64,000 nucleotides of DNA from BOG-908 sp965198915 (GCA_965198915.1 CBDAQC010000002.1:434001-498000); one strand, 5' to 3'. Shown: positions 9,028-17,132, counted from the first letter of the stretch. Notes: a model not told the origin generated them from the sequence alone. Numbers and translations are program-made.

Positions 9028-10140
9028 CTATCTGACGTAACGGTGGGGAACGAAGGGAAGGGGCGCCACTGAAGCGGGCAGCAACTGGCCCCGGACCAGC
9101 ATAGCAAGCGGTGTGCCCTCGGTTGCCAGGTCCCGCCGTACGTAGCCCATGGCGATCGGCGCGCCGAGGCTGGGCGAGAAGGTGCCGGACGTGACGGTGC
9201 CTGCCTCGGTGCCGTCCTGCGCCGCCATCGTGGTGCCGGCACGGGCGGGCGCGCGGCCCTCGGGGCGTATGCCGACACGCTTGCGGTGCGGGCCGTGCGC
9301 CAGATGGTCGGCGATGGTGGCCGCGCCCAGGAAGTCGCGCGCCTCGCGGCGCCGCTTCGGGATCGTCCAGGCGAGGCCGGCCTCGACCGGGCTGGTCAGC
9401 ATGTCGATGTCCTGGCCGTAGAGGCAGAGGCCGGCCTCCAGGCGCAGCGTGTCACGCGCGGCCAGCCCCGCCGGCGCGCATTCCGGCTCGGCGAGCAGGC
9501 GCGTGGCCAGTGCCTCGGCATCCTGTGCGGGGACGGATATCTCGAACCCGTCCTCCCCGGTGTAGCCGCTGCGGCTGACCCAGCAGGCAATGCCCGCCAC
9601 GGGGCAGGAGGTGACACCGAGAAAGGGCAGGCTGGCAGCCGGCGGGGCCAGGCGCGCCATGATGGCAGCGGCGAGCGGGCCCTGCAGCGCCAGCAGCGCG
9701 CGGTCTTCGTGTTGTTCCGGCTCTATGCCGTGGATGCGTAGGTGCCGGACGTCCTCCTCGGTGCGGGAGGCGTTCAGCACGACGAACAGTCGGTTCTCGC
9801 TCTTGGCGACCATCAGGTCGTCGATGATGCCGCCCAACTCGTTGGTGAGCAGGGCGTAGCGCTGGCGTCCGGGCGCCAGGCCCACGATGTCGCTGGGCGT
9901 GAGCTTTTCCAGCGCTGCGGCGGCGTCCGGCCCGTGCAGCGAGATCTGGCCCATGTGGGAGACGTCGAACAGGCTGGCGCCGCTACGCGTGTGGGCGTGC
10001 TCGGCGAGGGTCCCGGCGAACTGCACGGGCAGGCACCAGCCGGCGAACTCGATCATCCTGGCGCCGAGGCGGCGGTGCAGCGCGTCGAGCGGCGTGGTGC
10101 GCGGCGGCAGGACGGGGTCGGTGTCTAGCAGGTCGGACAT
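9028..10140 (-). CDS. gcvT: Glycine cleavage system T protein (aminomethyltransferase)
   Basis: Tetrahydrofolate-dependent enzyme that releases ammonia from the GcvH-bound aminomethyl group and forms 5,10-methylene-THF. About 370 residues. Conserved blocks are TPLDALHRRLGARMIEFAGW, SLFDVSHMGQ, SGYTGEDGFEI and the C-terminal barrel with GTVTSGTFSPSLG. The ATG at 10140 is chosen; a GTG at 10158 would add six residues (MPGTNP) that are not typical. It is the first gene of the operon and lies about 50 bases after the glycine riboswitch. Confidence 0.97.
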   Translation of the reverse strand: MSDLLDTDPVLPPRTTPLDALHRRLGARMIEFAGWCLPVQFAGTLAEHAHTRSGASLFDVSHMGQISLHGPDAAAALEKLTPSDIVGLAPGRQRYALLTNELGGIIDDLMVAKSENRLFVVLNASRTEEDVRHLRIHGIEPEQHEDRALLALQGPLAAAIMARLAPPAASLPFLGVTSCPVAGIACWVSRSGYTGEDGFEISVPAQDAEALATRLLAEPECAPAGLAARDTLRLEAGLCLYGQDIDMLTSPVEAGLAWTIPKRRREARDFLGAATIADHLAHGPHRKRVGIRPEGRAPARAGTTMAAQDGTEAGTVTSGTFSPSLGAPIAMGYVRRDLATEGTPLAMLVRGQLLPASVAPLPFVPHRYVR

Positions 10141-10190
10141 GGGGTTGGTTCCGGGCACACGAGGTCAGGTCCGGTTGCCCGGCAGTCTGA

Positions 10191-10370
10191 CCCCCCTCTG
10201 TCACGGAACCTGAGAGATTCGGGCAAGCGCCCTTTCTCCTTCGGTGCGGCGCTTGCGCGCCGGCTTTCCAGAGGCTCCGATCTCCCGCGGTCCTTGGTGC
10301 CTGAGCGTTTCCGGGGGCCGGTTGCGCCTTCGGCGGCAGGCACGTGGCCTGCTGCTCTCCCGCGGGGGAT
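10191..10370 (-). ncRNA. Tandem glycine riboswitch upstream of gcvT
   Basis: Read on the minus strand, two aptamer-like units follow one another. The first opens with GCGGGAGAGC, has CCGCCGAAGGCGCAA and closes with GGAAACGCTCAGGCA. A short linker containing AAGGACCG leads to the second, with GCGGGAGATC, CTCTGGAAAG, ACCGAAGGAGAAA and AATCTCTCAGGTTCCGTGACA, ending at AGAGGGGG. The paired GGAGA and CTCTCAGG or GCTCAGG blocks and the ACCGAAGGAG core are the known glycine aptamer signature. Tandem glycine riboswitches usually switch on gcv operons when glycine is abundant. No clear terminator stem was found between it and gcvT, so control may be translational. Confidence 0.93.
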
Positions 10371-10404
10371 AGTGGAACTCGGGTTGTATGGCGTGGGGGA
10401 AGGG

Positions 10405-10544
10405 AGAAAGAAAGCAGTTCTTTTTTGAAAAAACGAACCAAAAAACTTTCGCTCCGCTGTCGCGAACCTGTCCTGCGTCTCGCGGACAGGAGGCAGAGGT
10501 TTTCAACTTCATTTTTTCAAAAAAGAAGGTCTTCCTTCCTTCTT
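10405..10544. repeat. Dispersed intergenic palindrome, family A, copy 1
   Basis: The left arm reads GCAGTTCTTTTTTGAAAAAA then CCAAAAAACTTTCGCTCC. The right arm is its approximate complement, TTTTTTCAAAAAAGAAGG with CTTCCTTCCTTC. Each arm contains its own small dyad (TTCTTTTTTGAAAAAA). The centre is GC-rich with its own stem (CCTGTCC near 10468 and GGACAGG at 10485). It lies between the riboswitch and the VOC gene, which are divergent. Confidence 0.75.
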
Positions 10545-10565
10545 AGTGTCGCCCTAGAAGCCCGC

Positions 10566-10958
10566 ATGCGTTTCACCGTAGATCGCCTGGACCACATCGT
10601 GATCACCGCCCACGAGGTGGAGATCACCGCGGCCTGGTACCAGCGCGTGCTCGGCATGGAGCGCGAGGATTTCGGCCCCGAGCGGCGCTGCGCGCTGAAG
10701 TTCGGCGGCCAGAAAATCAACGTGCGGCCGGCCGATGCCCTGGGCTGGGACAGCGGGCGCGAAAGCCAGCCCGGCAGCCAGGATCTGTGCTTCGTCACCG
10801 CCGTGGGTCCGTTGGACGTGGTGGCGCATCTGCATAGCTGCGGCGTGGCGGTGGAAGCCGGGCCGGTGAAGAAGCAGGGCGCGCTCGGCGAGATAAACAG
10901 TGTCTACTGCCGCGATCCGGACGGCAATCTGATAGAGATCGCCTCCTATCTTGAGTGA
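10566..10958 (+). CDS. VOC-family (glyoxalase/dioxygenase-fold) protein
   Basis: One vicinal-oxygen-chelate domain of 130 residues. The N-terminus RLDHIVITAHEVEITAAWYQ carries the usual metal-binding His10 and the C-terminus DPDGNLIEIASYLE the metal-binding glutamate. Fold membership is clear, but the substrate is not. Members include glyoxalase I, fosfomycin-resistance enzymes and many unassigned lactoylglutathione-lyase-like proteins. The ATG at 10566 gives the family N-terminus. Its stop overlaps the TTG start of queA, so the two are probably co-transcribed, although a link to queuosine synthesis would be speculation. Confidence 0.85.
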   Translation: MRFTVDRLDHIVITAHEVEITAAWYQRVLGMEREDFGPERRCALKFGGQKINVRPADALGWDSGRESQPGSQDLCFVTAVGPLDVVAHLHSCGVAVEAGPVKKQGALGEINSVYCRDPDGNLIEIASYLE

Positions 10959-12018
10959 GTCCTCGCCGGGGGACACGCTGCACATTGCCGATTTCGACTT
11001 CGCCCTGCCGCCCGGGCTGATCGCCCAGCATCCGGCGGTGCCGCGCGAGGCGGCACGGCTGCTTTGCGTGGACGGCGAGCTGTCCGACCGGCACGTGGCC
11101 GACCTGCCGGATCTGCTTCGCCCGGGCGACCTGCTGGTGGCCAACGACACGCGGGTGATCCCGGCCCAGCTCTGGGCAAGGCGTGGTGCCGCGCGTATCG
11201 GCATCACGCTGGACCGCCCGCTGGCAGACGGCGCGTGGCACGCGCTGGCGCGCAACGCACGCCGGCTGCGCGCCGGTGACACGCTGGTCTTCGACGGCGG
11301 TGCCGGCTTCTCCGCCGAGGTGGCCGCGCGGGACGACGATGGCGGGGTGACCCTGGTGTTCGACCGGTCCGGCGAAGCGTTCTCCCAGGCGCTGGCGCAG
11401 GCCGGCGCGCTTGCGCTGCCGCCCTACATCGCCCGGCCGGACGGCCCCACGGCGCAGGACAGGGCGGACTACCAGACGGTGTTCGCGGCCCGGGACGGCG
11501 CAGTGGCAGCTCCCACGGCAGGGCTGCACTTCACGCCGGCCTTGCTGGCCCGCCTGGCGGCACGCGGCGTGGCCCGGGTGACGCTGACCTTGCATGTAGG
11601 TGCCGGCACCTTCCTTCCCGTCCGCGGCGAGACGCTGGCGGGCCATCGCATACATGCCGAGCACGGCGTGCTGGATGACGCGGCCTGCAGGGCAATCAAC
11701 GCGGCGCGCGCGGCCGGGCGGCGCATCGTGGCCGTCGGCACAACCAGCCTACGCCTGCTGGAGACCGCCACGTGTGCCGACGGCGAGACGCGGCCGTTTG
11801 CCGGCGAGACCGACATCTTCATCCATCCGGGACGGCCGGTGCGTGGCGCCGACCTGCTGTTGACGAACTTCCACCTGCCGCGCTCCACGCTGTTTATGCT
11901 GGTATGCGCGTTCGCCGGCACCGCACGCATGAAGGCGGCGTATGCGCATGCGATCGAGTGCGGGTACCGGTTCTACTCGTATGGAGACGCGAGTTTGCTT
12001 TCGCGGATGGAGGGATGA
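10951..12018 (+). CDS. queA: S-adenosylmethionine:tRNA ribosyltransferase-isomerase
   Basis: Adds an epoxycyclopentane from the ribose of S-adenosylmethionine to preQ1-tRNA, giving epoxyqueuosine-tRNA. At 355 residues it is full length. Typical blocks are FDFALPPGLIAQHP, DLLVANDTRVIPAQLWARR, GLHFTPALLARL, HVGAGTFLPVRGE, VGTTSLRLLE and TNFHLPRSTLFMLVCAFAG. The start is a TTG that overlaps the end of the VOC gene; no ATG or GTG is available in frame before the conserved N-terminus. First gene of the queA-tgt-queF-queG run. Confidence 0.96.
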   Translation: MSESSPGDTLHIADFDFALPPGLIAQHPAVPREAARLLCVDGELSDRHVADLPDLLRPGDLLVANDTRVIPAQLWARRGAARIGITLDRPLADGAWHALARNARRLRAGDTLVFDGGAGFSAEVAARDDDGGVTLVFDRSGEAFSQALAQAGALALPPYIARPDGPTAQDRADYQTVFAARDGAVAAPTAGLHFTPALLARLAARGVARVTLTLHVGAGTFLPVRGETLAGHRIHAEHGVLDDAACRAINAARAAGRRIVAVGTTSLRLLETATCADGETRPFAGETDIFIHPGRPVRGADLLLTNFHLPRSTLFMLVCAFAGTARMKAAYAHAIECGYRFYSYGDASLLSRMEG

Positions 12019-12189
12019 GGAAGGCCCTCTTCCTTGAAGAAGAGAAGCAAAGGACTTTCGTCTCCGCGCCTGCGCAAGGGTGCGCGCCGGTTCTGCCTAT
12101 ACGCGTATCTGCAGGAGCAGCGCGCGCCTTGGTGCAGGCGGGGGAGCAAAAGTTTTTTGGTCCTTTTTTCCAAAAAAGGACTGCTCGCC
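12019..12189. repeat. Dispersed intergenic palindrome, family A, copy 2 (full length)
   Basis: A complete element of about 170 bases between the queA stop and the tgt start. The left arm is GGAAGGCCCTCTTCCTTGAA with AAGCAAAGGACTTTCG. The right arm is AGCAAAAGTTTTTTGGTCC with TTTTTTCCAAAAAAGGACTG. Central stems pair GCCTGCGC with GTGCAGGC, and GTATACGC-like bases flank the tip. Its right end abuts the tgt start codon, so the element forms the tgt leader and keeps the frame open 52 codons upstream. Confidence 0.8.
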
Positions 12190-13341
12190 TTGCCTGACTT
12201 CCACTGGACGGAACACGCGGCCGACGGGCCCGCACGCGCCGGCACGTTGCACACGGCGCATGGCCCGGTGCAGACGCCGGTGTTCATGCCGGTAGGCACG
12301 GCTGGCACGGTGAAGGCGATGACGGCGGATGCGGTGCGCAGCACGGGTGCGGCCATCGTTCTCGGCAACACCTACCATCTGATGCTGCGCCCTGGCGCGG
12401 AGCGGGTAGCGGCTTTGGGCGGGCTGCACAGGATGATGGACTGGCCCGGGCCGATTCTGACGGATTCCGGCGGCTTCCAGGTGATGTCGCTGGGCAAGCT
12501 GCGCACGCTGGACGAAAGCGGGGTGACGTTCGCCTCGCATCTGGACGGAACCAAGCACCGGCTGACGCCGGAGCGGGCGATCCAGATCCAGCACCTGCTG
12601 GACGCCACGATCACCATGGTGCTGGACGAGTGCACCGCGTTTCCCGCAACGCACGCGGAGGCCGAGGCGAGCATGACGCTGTCCATGCGCTGGGCGGCGC
12701 GCTGCCGCGAGGCGTTCGTGGCGCGCGAGGGCTACGCGCTGTTCGGCATAGTGCAGGGCGGCGTTTATCCGGATCTGCGGGCGCGCTCGGCCGAGGCGCT
12801 GCGCGCGGTGGGGTTCGAGGGTTACGCGATCGGCGGCCTCGCGGTAGGCGAGGGGCAGGCGGCGATGTTCGATACGCTGGAGGCCACCGTGCCGCATCTG
12901 CCGGCGGACCGGCCGCGCTACCTGATGGGGGTGGGCACACCGGACGACCTGGTGGGCGGTGTCATGCGCGGCGTTGACATGTTCGACTGCGTGATGCCGA
13001 CGCGGGCCGGGCGCACGGGCCGGGCCTTCACCAGCCGTGGTGTGCTGAACATGCGCAACGCGCGCCACGCCGGCGATGCGGGCCCTGTCGATCCCGCGTG
13101 TTCGTGCCCGGCCTGCTCGCGGCACAGCCGGGCCTACCTGCACCATCTGTTCCGCTGCGAGGAGATGCTGGGGCCAATGCTGCTGACCTGGCACAACATC
13201 GCGTATTACCAGTCGTTGATGCGCGGGTTGCGCGCGGCGATCGAGGCCGGGCGGCTGGCGGCGTTCGCGGCGGCGGCACGGGCGGGCTGGACGGCGGAGC
13301 GGCCTGGTCCCGCCGACGAAGCTGTAACGGCAACCGCCTGA
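12190..13341 (+). CDS. tgt: tRNA-guanine transglycosylase
   Basis: Exchanges guanine-34 for preQ1 in the anticodon of tRNAs Asp, Asn, His and Tyr. About 383 residues from the TTG at 12190, which gives the family N-terminus (LPDFHWTEHAADGPARAG). Typical sequence includes TPVFMPVGTAGTVKAM, NTYHLMLRPG, ILTDSGGFQVMSLGKL with the aspartate nucleophile region, YAIGGLAVGEG, and the zinc site C-x-C-x2-C (CSCPAC) followed by a histidine in LTWHNIAYYQ. The frame extends upstream through a family A repeat, but that part is repeat sequence and not protein. Second gene of the queuosine run. Confidence 0.96.
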   Translation: MPDFHWTEHAADGPARAGTLHTAHGPVQTPVFMPVGTAGTVKAMTADAVRSTGAAIVLGNTYHLMLRPGAERVAALGGLHRMMDWPGPILTDSGGFQVMSLGKLRTLDESGVTFASHLDGTKHRLTPERAIQIQHLLDATITMVLDECTAFPATHAEAEASMTLSMRWAARCREAFVAREGYALFGIVQGGVYPDLRARSAEALRAVGFEGYAIGGLAVGEGQAAMFDTLEATVPHLPADRPRYLMGVGTPDDLVGGVMRGVDMFDCVMPTRAGRTGRAFTSRGVLNMRNARHAGDAGPVDPACSCPACSRHSRAYLHHLFRCEEMLGPMLLTWHNIAYYQSLMRGLRAAIEAGRLAAFAAAARAGWTAERPGPADEAVTATA

Positions 13342-13409
13342 GTTTTGCACTGTGTCGTGCCATATGCAGGGTTACGCCGTTGTCGCTCTCTCGAGGCCTG
13401 CACGATCAC

Positions 13410-13871
13410 ATGGACACCGTTCCCCCGCCACTGACCCAACTCGGCCAGCCTACCACCTGGCCGCAATCGCCGGACGAGGCGCAACTGGAGCGCGTGCCGG
13501 CGCCGGCGCAGGGCAGGAACTACGTCGTCCGTTTCGCAGCTCCCGAGTTCACGTCGCTCTGCCCGATCACCGCCCAGCCGGACTTCGCTCACCTGGTCAT
13601 CGACTACATCCCGTCGGCGTGGCTGGTGGAGAGCAAGTCCCTGAAGCTGTTCCTGGGCAGCTTCCGCAACCACGGCGCGTTTCACGAGGCGTGCACCATG
13701 CAGATAGCCGAGCGGCTGACCGGGCTGCTGGCGCCTGTCTGGTTCCGCATAGGCGCGTACTGGTATCCGCGCGGCGGCATGCCCATCGACGTGTTCTGGC
13801 AGAGCGGTCCGCCGCCGGAGGGAACCTGGGTGCCGGAGCAGGGCGTGCCGGGATATCGCGGGCGTGGATAG
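13410..13871 (+). CDS. queF: 7-cyano-7-deazaguanine (preQ0) reductase, QueF type I
   Basis: NADPH-dependent nitrile reductase that turns preQ0 into preQ1, the substrate of Tgt. A compact unimodular form of 153 residues. The catalytic cysteine is in FTSLCPITAQPDF, and the QueF motif is ESKSLKLFLGSFRNHGAFHE. The C-terminal YWYPRGGMPIDVFWQSG block is conserved. The ATG at 13410 is used; a TTG at 13380 would add ten residues. It lies 68 bases after tgt and 11 bases before queG. The presence of queF means this organism can make preQ1 from preQ0; the earlier genes queD, queE and queC are not in the window. Confidence 0.93.
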   Translation: MDTVPPPLTQLGQPTTWPQSPDEAQLERVPAPAQGRNYVVRFAAPEFTSLCPITAQPDFAHLVIDYIPSAWLVESKSLKLFLGSFRNHGAFHEACTMQIAERLTGLLAPVWFRIGAYWYPRGGMPIDVFWQSGPPPEGTWVPEQGVPGYRGRG

Positions 13872-13882
13872 GATGGCTGTCG

Positions 13883-14902
13883 TTGCCTGAGGCCCGCATA
13901 CGCGATCAGGCGCTGAAGCTGGGCTTCGACGCGGTGGGTTTCGCACCGGCCCATCTGGGTCCGGAAGCCCGCGCCCATCTGACTGATTTCCTGGCCGCCG
14001 GCCGCCACGGCGACATGGGGTGGCTCGCCGAACGCGCAGAGCAGCGTGCTCATCCGCAGAGCCTGTGGCCGGAGGCGTGCAGCGTGATCGCGCTTGGCCT
14101 GTGCTACGCGCCGCCGGACGACCCACTGGCCACGCTGGCGCGGCCCGACCGTGGCAACATCAGCGTCTATGCCCGCCATCGCGACTACCACGACGTGCTG
14201 CGCGGCAAGCTGAAGCATCTGGCGCAATTCGTCGTCAGCCGGTTCGGCGGCGCGGTGAAGGTGTTCGTGGACACCGCGCCGGTGATGGAGAAGCCGCTGG
14301 CGCAGCAGGCGGGATTGGGCTGGCAGGGCAAGCACACCAACCTGGTCTCTCGCACGCATGGGTCCTGGCTGTTCCTGGGCGAGATATTCACCACGCTGGA
14401 GCTACCGCGCAGCGCTCCCGCCGGTGGCGGGTGCGGCAGCTGCACGCGTTGCCTGGCGGCGTGCCCCACGGACGCGTTTCCCGCGCCCTACCAGCTCGAT
14501 GCGACGCGCTGCATCTCCTACCTGACGATCGAGCACGCCGGTCCCATTCCACACGCGCTCCGGCCGGCGATAGGCAACCGCATCTACGGGTGTGACGACT
14601 GCCTGGCAGTCTGTCCGTGGAACAAGTTCGCCCAGGCCGGCCGTGAGGAGAAGCTGGCCGCGCGCGCCGACCTGGCGGCGCCACGTCTTGCCGAGCTGGC
14701 TATGCTCAACGATGCGTCGTTCCGGACGATGTTTTCCGGCTCGCCGATCAAGCGGAGCGGCCGCAACCGCTTCGTTCGCAACGTGCTGACGGCGCTCGGC
14801 AATTCCGCGGATGCGTCGTTGCGTCCGGTGGCGCAAGCGCTGGCCGGCGATGCCGATCCGGTGGTGGCCGAGGCGGCGCAGTGGGCGGCGGGCCGGCTTT
14901 AG
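13883..14902 (+). CDS. queG: Epoxyqueuosine reductase
   Basis: Cobalamin- and iron-sulfur-dependent enzyme for the last step, epoxyqueuosine to queuosine in tRNA. About 339 residues from the TTG at 13883 (PEARIRDQALKLGFDAVGFA), which sits after GGATAGGATGG. The two [4Fe-4S] motifs are CGSCTRCLAACP (about residue 183) and CDDCLAVCPWNKFA (about 237), with an extra cysteine in CISYLTIEHAG. The C-terminal HEAT-like helices are present. Together with queA, tgt and queF it completes preQ0-to-queuosine conversion at one locus. Confidence 0.95.
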   Translation: MPEARIRDQALKLGFDAVGFAPAHLGPEARAHLTDFLAAGRHGDMGWLAERAEQRAHPQSLWPEACSVIALGLCYAPPDDPLATLARPDRGNISVYARHRDYHDVLRGKLKHLAQFVVSRFGGAVKVFVDTAPVMEKPLAQQAGLGWQGKHTNLVSRTHGSWLFLGEIFTTLELPRSAPAGGGCGSCTRCLAACPTDAFPAPYQLDATRCISYLTIEHAGPIPHALRPAIGNRIYGCDDCLAVCPWNKFAQAGREEKLAARADLAAPRLAELAMLNDASFRTMFSGSPIKRSGRNRFVRNVLTALGNSADASLRPVAQALAGDADPVVAEAAQWAAGRL

Positions 14903-14970
14903 GCGAGAAAGCTACTCCCCGGCGTCTGCAGCAGCCGGTCCGTCAAAACAGGCCGAAGCCGCGGAACAGC

Positions 14971-15030
14971 GGGGAAGCAAAAGTTTTTCGCTTCTTCTTT
15001 CAAAAAAGAGGGCCTTCCTTGCTTCCTTTC
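14971..15030. repeat. Dispersed repeat, family A, copy 3 (right arm only)
   Basis: A half element with GAAGCAAAAGTTTTTCGCTT followed by CTTTCAAAAAAGAGGGCC and TTCCTTGCTTCC. No matching left arm is visible in the 68 bases after queG. It ends about 18 bases before the ribbon-helix-helix gene. Confidence 0.65.
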
Positions 15031-15047
15031 TGTGCACATACCGCCCG

Positions 15048-15263
15048 ATGCCGTCCTTGACCAAACGCAGCTTCTCCCTGGCAGGACACCGGACCAGCGT
15101 GGCCTTGGAGCCTGCGTTCTGGGATGCGCTAGAGCGCGCCGCCCGGACGTCCGGCACCACGTTGCTCGGCATCGTGGCAGATATCGATGCGGCACGGGCA
15201 CCGGGGCAGTCGCTGGCCTCGGCGTTGCGCGTGTGGGCGCTGGAGAACGCTGCCGGCCGTTGA
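15048..15263 (+). CDS. Small ribbon-helix-helix domain protein
   Basis: 71 residues. The short beta strand KRSFSLAGHRTSVALE is followed by two helices (PAFWDALERAARTSGTTLLG and IVADIDAARAPGQSLASALR), the plan of the RHH_4-type ribbon-helix-helix proteins common in alphaproteobacteria. Such proteins bind DNA as dimers through the strand, but most of this subfamily have no known target. The ATG at 15048 is the natural start; the open frame continues upstream only through repeat sequence. Confidence 0.75.
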   Translation: MPSLTKRSFSLAGHRTSVALEPAFWDALERAARTSGTTLLGIVADIDAARAPGQSLASALRVWALENAAGR

Positions 15264-15439
15264 TCGGAGCCCGGAGCCGCCGGTGCGGCAAGCAGTATAG
15301 GTGAGGCCGAGATTCTGCTTGCCCTGCCGGCCCTGCTTACCCGAAACCTATTTCGTTCTCGCTGTTAACGAACGCGCAACCACCAGGCCGGCAATGTCCG
15401 CTCACCCGAAAAACCGGGTGCACCGAGTGGAGAATCCAG

Positions 15440-15610
15440 ATGGAAGCCTCTTTTACCCAAGCAGACGCCGCCCACGTCAGCCCCCTGATGATCGCTGACC
15501 GCCTGCTCACCCTTGCCAAGGACGCCGACCGTGCCGGTCTTCGCCGCCCGGCGCAGCGCCTGCTGCAACTCGCATTTGCCGTGTATGACGAGAAGCCGGG
15601 TCACGCCTGA
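15440..15610 (+). CDS. Small conserved-looking helical protein, 56 residues
   Basis: Begins with ATG at 15440 after AGAATCCAG. The sequence reads MEASFTQADAAHVSPLMIAD and continues into LTLAKDADRAGLRRPAQRLL and a short acidic end. It is predicted to be two amphipathic helices without signal or cysteine. The pattern of a charged turn between two leucine-rich helices suggests a real small protein, but I do not recognise a named family. It overlaps the start of the lytic transglycosylase gene by 26 bases in another frame, which suggests coupled translation. Confidence 0.55.
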   Translation: MEASFTQADAAHVSPLMIADRLLTLAKDADRAGLRRPAQRLLQLAFAVYDEKPGHA

Positions 15611-16274
15611 ACCCGGTGCGAAGCGCGGAGGCAGGCGCGTCCGCCGGCTTGCGAGCGGCGCCGCCGCGCTGCTGTTCTGCACCCACGCATGGGCCCAGCC
15701 GGCACCCGGCCACGGGCTGCCGGGGGACAGCGTGCTGCCGAGGCAGACGCTGCCGGCGGCGAGGCGCGCCTGGATGGCCCGGCAATCCGCCCTTTGCCTT
15801 GTGGCGATAGCTGATTCCGGCGAGCGCTACGGCCTGCCGCCCGGCTTGCTGCCCGCCATCTCCCGTGTGGAGACGGGCCGGAAGCTGCCGGTTACCGGAG
15901 ATCGCCAGCCCTGGCCCTGGGCGGTCAACGCCGATGGGGAGTCGCTGTTTTTCGACACGCGGGCCCAGGCGGTGGCCGAGACGACGCGACGTCTGGCGAG
16001 CGGTGCCCGCTTTGTCGATATCGGCTGCATGCAGGTCGATCTTCGCGAGCATGCCAGCGCGTTCCCGAGCCTGGCGGACGCGTTCAACCCCGCGCTGAAT
16101 GCGGATTACGCCGCGCGGCTGCTCGTCTCGCTACGCTCCGGCAGGCGCGACAGCGAACGTGGCTGGGCGCTGGCGTCGGGGCTCTATCATTCAGGTACGC
16201 CTGGGCTGATGCAGCCTTATGCCGCACAGGTGGCGCGCATGCGGGAGACGCAGAAATCCAGCCTCGCGAATTGA
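15585..16274 (+). CDS. Secreted lytic transglycosylase-like protein (SLT fold)
   Basis: About 229 residues with a positively charged N-terminus and a hydrophobic signal (RLASGAAALLFCTHAWA). The mature protein has the soluble-lytic-transglycosylase pattern, with the presumed catalytic glutamate in GLPPGLLPAISRVETGRK followed by PWPWAVNADGES, then CMQVDLREHASAFPSLADAF and NPALNADYAARLL. This fold cleaves the glycan strands of peptidoglycan in the periplasm. It lacks obvious cell-wall-binding repeats. The ATG at 15585 is preferred. Its position after a small gene of unknown role gives no further hint of its job. Confidence 0.8.
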   Translation: MTRSRVTPEPGAKRGGRRVRRLASGAAALLFCTHAWAQPAPGHGLPGDSVLPRQTLPAARRAWMARQSALCLVAIADSGERYGLPPGLLPAISRVETGRKLPVTGDRQPWPWAVNADGESLFFDTRAQAVAETTRRLASGARFVDIGCMQVDLREHASAFPSLADAFNPALNADYAARLLVSLRSGRRDSERGWALASGLYHSGTPGLMQPYAAQVARMRETQKSSLAN

Positions 16275-16283
16275 CGCTTGATG

Positions 16284-16457
16284 TAAGCAACGCCTTCTTC
16301 TTCAAAAAAAAGCGAAAAGCTTTTGCTCCTGACGGCTGCACGGGGACACGCTCTGGCTCCACGGATGCGCGCTTTGGCGGAACTCGAGCGCAACCTACGC
16401 AGGCGAAAAATCAAAAGCCTTTTTGATTATTTGCCGAAAAGCGGTGCTTTCTTCCGC
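16284..16457. repeat. Dispersed intergenic palindrome, family A, copy 4 (diverged)
   Basis: The left arm is AAGCAACGCCTTCTTCTTC with AAAAGCGAAAAGCTTTTGC. The right arm is AAAATCAAAAGCCTTTTTG with GCCGAAAAGCGGTGCTTTC. The spacer is about 80 bases and GC-rich. It lies between the convergent transglycosylase and carbonic anhydrase genes and ends at the carbonic anhydrase stop codon. Confidence 0.65.
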
Positions 16458-17015
16458 TCACGCGCAACGCGCCAAACCAGCCCGGAACCGCCGGGCGTTC
16501 TGCACATAAGCCGGCGCGGTCATCGCGAACTTCGCGCGCTCCTCCTCGCCCAGCACGCGCACCAGCCTGGCCGGCGTGCCCGCCCACAATTCGTTGGCGC
16601 CGATGCGCTTGCCCGGCGTCAGCACGGCACCGGCGGCCAGCACGCCGCCCGATTCGATCACCGCGCCGTCCAGCACCGTGGCACCCATGGCGACGAAAGC
16701 GCGATCGTGCAGCGTGCAGGCGTGCACGATGGCCATGTGGCCGACCGTGACGTCCTCGCCCACCAGGCAGGCCATGTCCTCGCCGGGGTTGCAGTGCAGC
16801 AGGCTGCCGTCCTGGATGTTGCTGCGGGCGCCTACGCGTATCAGGTTGGTGTCGCCGCGCAGGATGCAGCCGAACCAGATGCTGGCCTGCGCGCCGATCT
16901 CCACACGGCCCACGAGCACGGCGGTGGGCGCGATCCAGGCATCCGGGGCAATCTTCGGGGTGATGCCGTCCAGTGACCAGAGAGGGCCGGATGCGGACGG
17001 GACTGGGAGGTCCAT
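16458..17015 (-). CDS. Gamma-carbonic anhydrase family protein
   Basis: Left-handed beta-helix protein of 185 residues built from hexapeptide repeats (VLVGRVEIGAQASIW, LIRVGARSNIQDGSLLH, VTVGHMAIVHACTLHD). The three zinc histidines can be placed in LLHCN, GHMAI and VHACT, so the metal site looks intact. Members such as YrdA and CaiE-like proteins include true carbonic anhydrases and proteins without shown activity. It is cytoplasmic, with no signal. The start at 17015 gives the normal N-terminus. Reversible CO2 hydration is likely but not proven. Confidence 0.88.
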   Translation of the reverse strand: MDLPVPSASGPLWSLDGITPKIAPDAWIAPTAVLVGRVEIGAQASIWFGCILRGDTNLIRVGARSNIQDGSLLHCNPGEDMACLVGEDVTVGHMAIVHACTLHDRAFVAMGATVLDGAVIESGGVLAAGAVLTPGKRIGANELWAGTPARLVRVLGEEERAKFAMTAPAYVQNARRFRAGLARCA

Positions 17016-17039
17016 GGATATCTCCTGGGCGAAAGCGGG

Positions 17040-17132
17040 GCTGGAGAAGAGGAAAGCAAGTCTTTCGTGGCTCTACAGAACCAGCAGCTCTATTTGGCTA
17101 TCGCGGGCGCCGAAGCAGAGGCTTTTGCGTTC
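17040..17132. repeat. Probable degenerate family A repeat
   Basis: The stretch between argC and the carbonic anhydrase gene has GGAAAGCAAGTCTTTCG on the left and GAAGCAGAGGCTTTTGCG with CTAGCTGCTTA on the right. This resembles weakened family A arms around a short centre, and the right end touches the argC stop codon as in other copies. Confidence 0.35.

Noticed and set aside
12034..12189. 52-codon N-terminal extension of Tgt
   Set aside because: It is translated repeat A sequence; tgt homologues start at the DFHW block.
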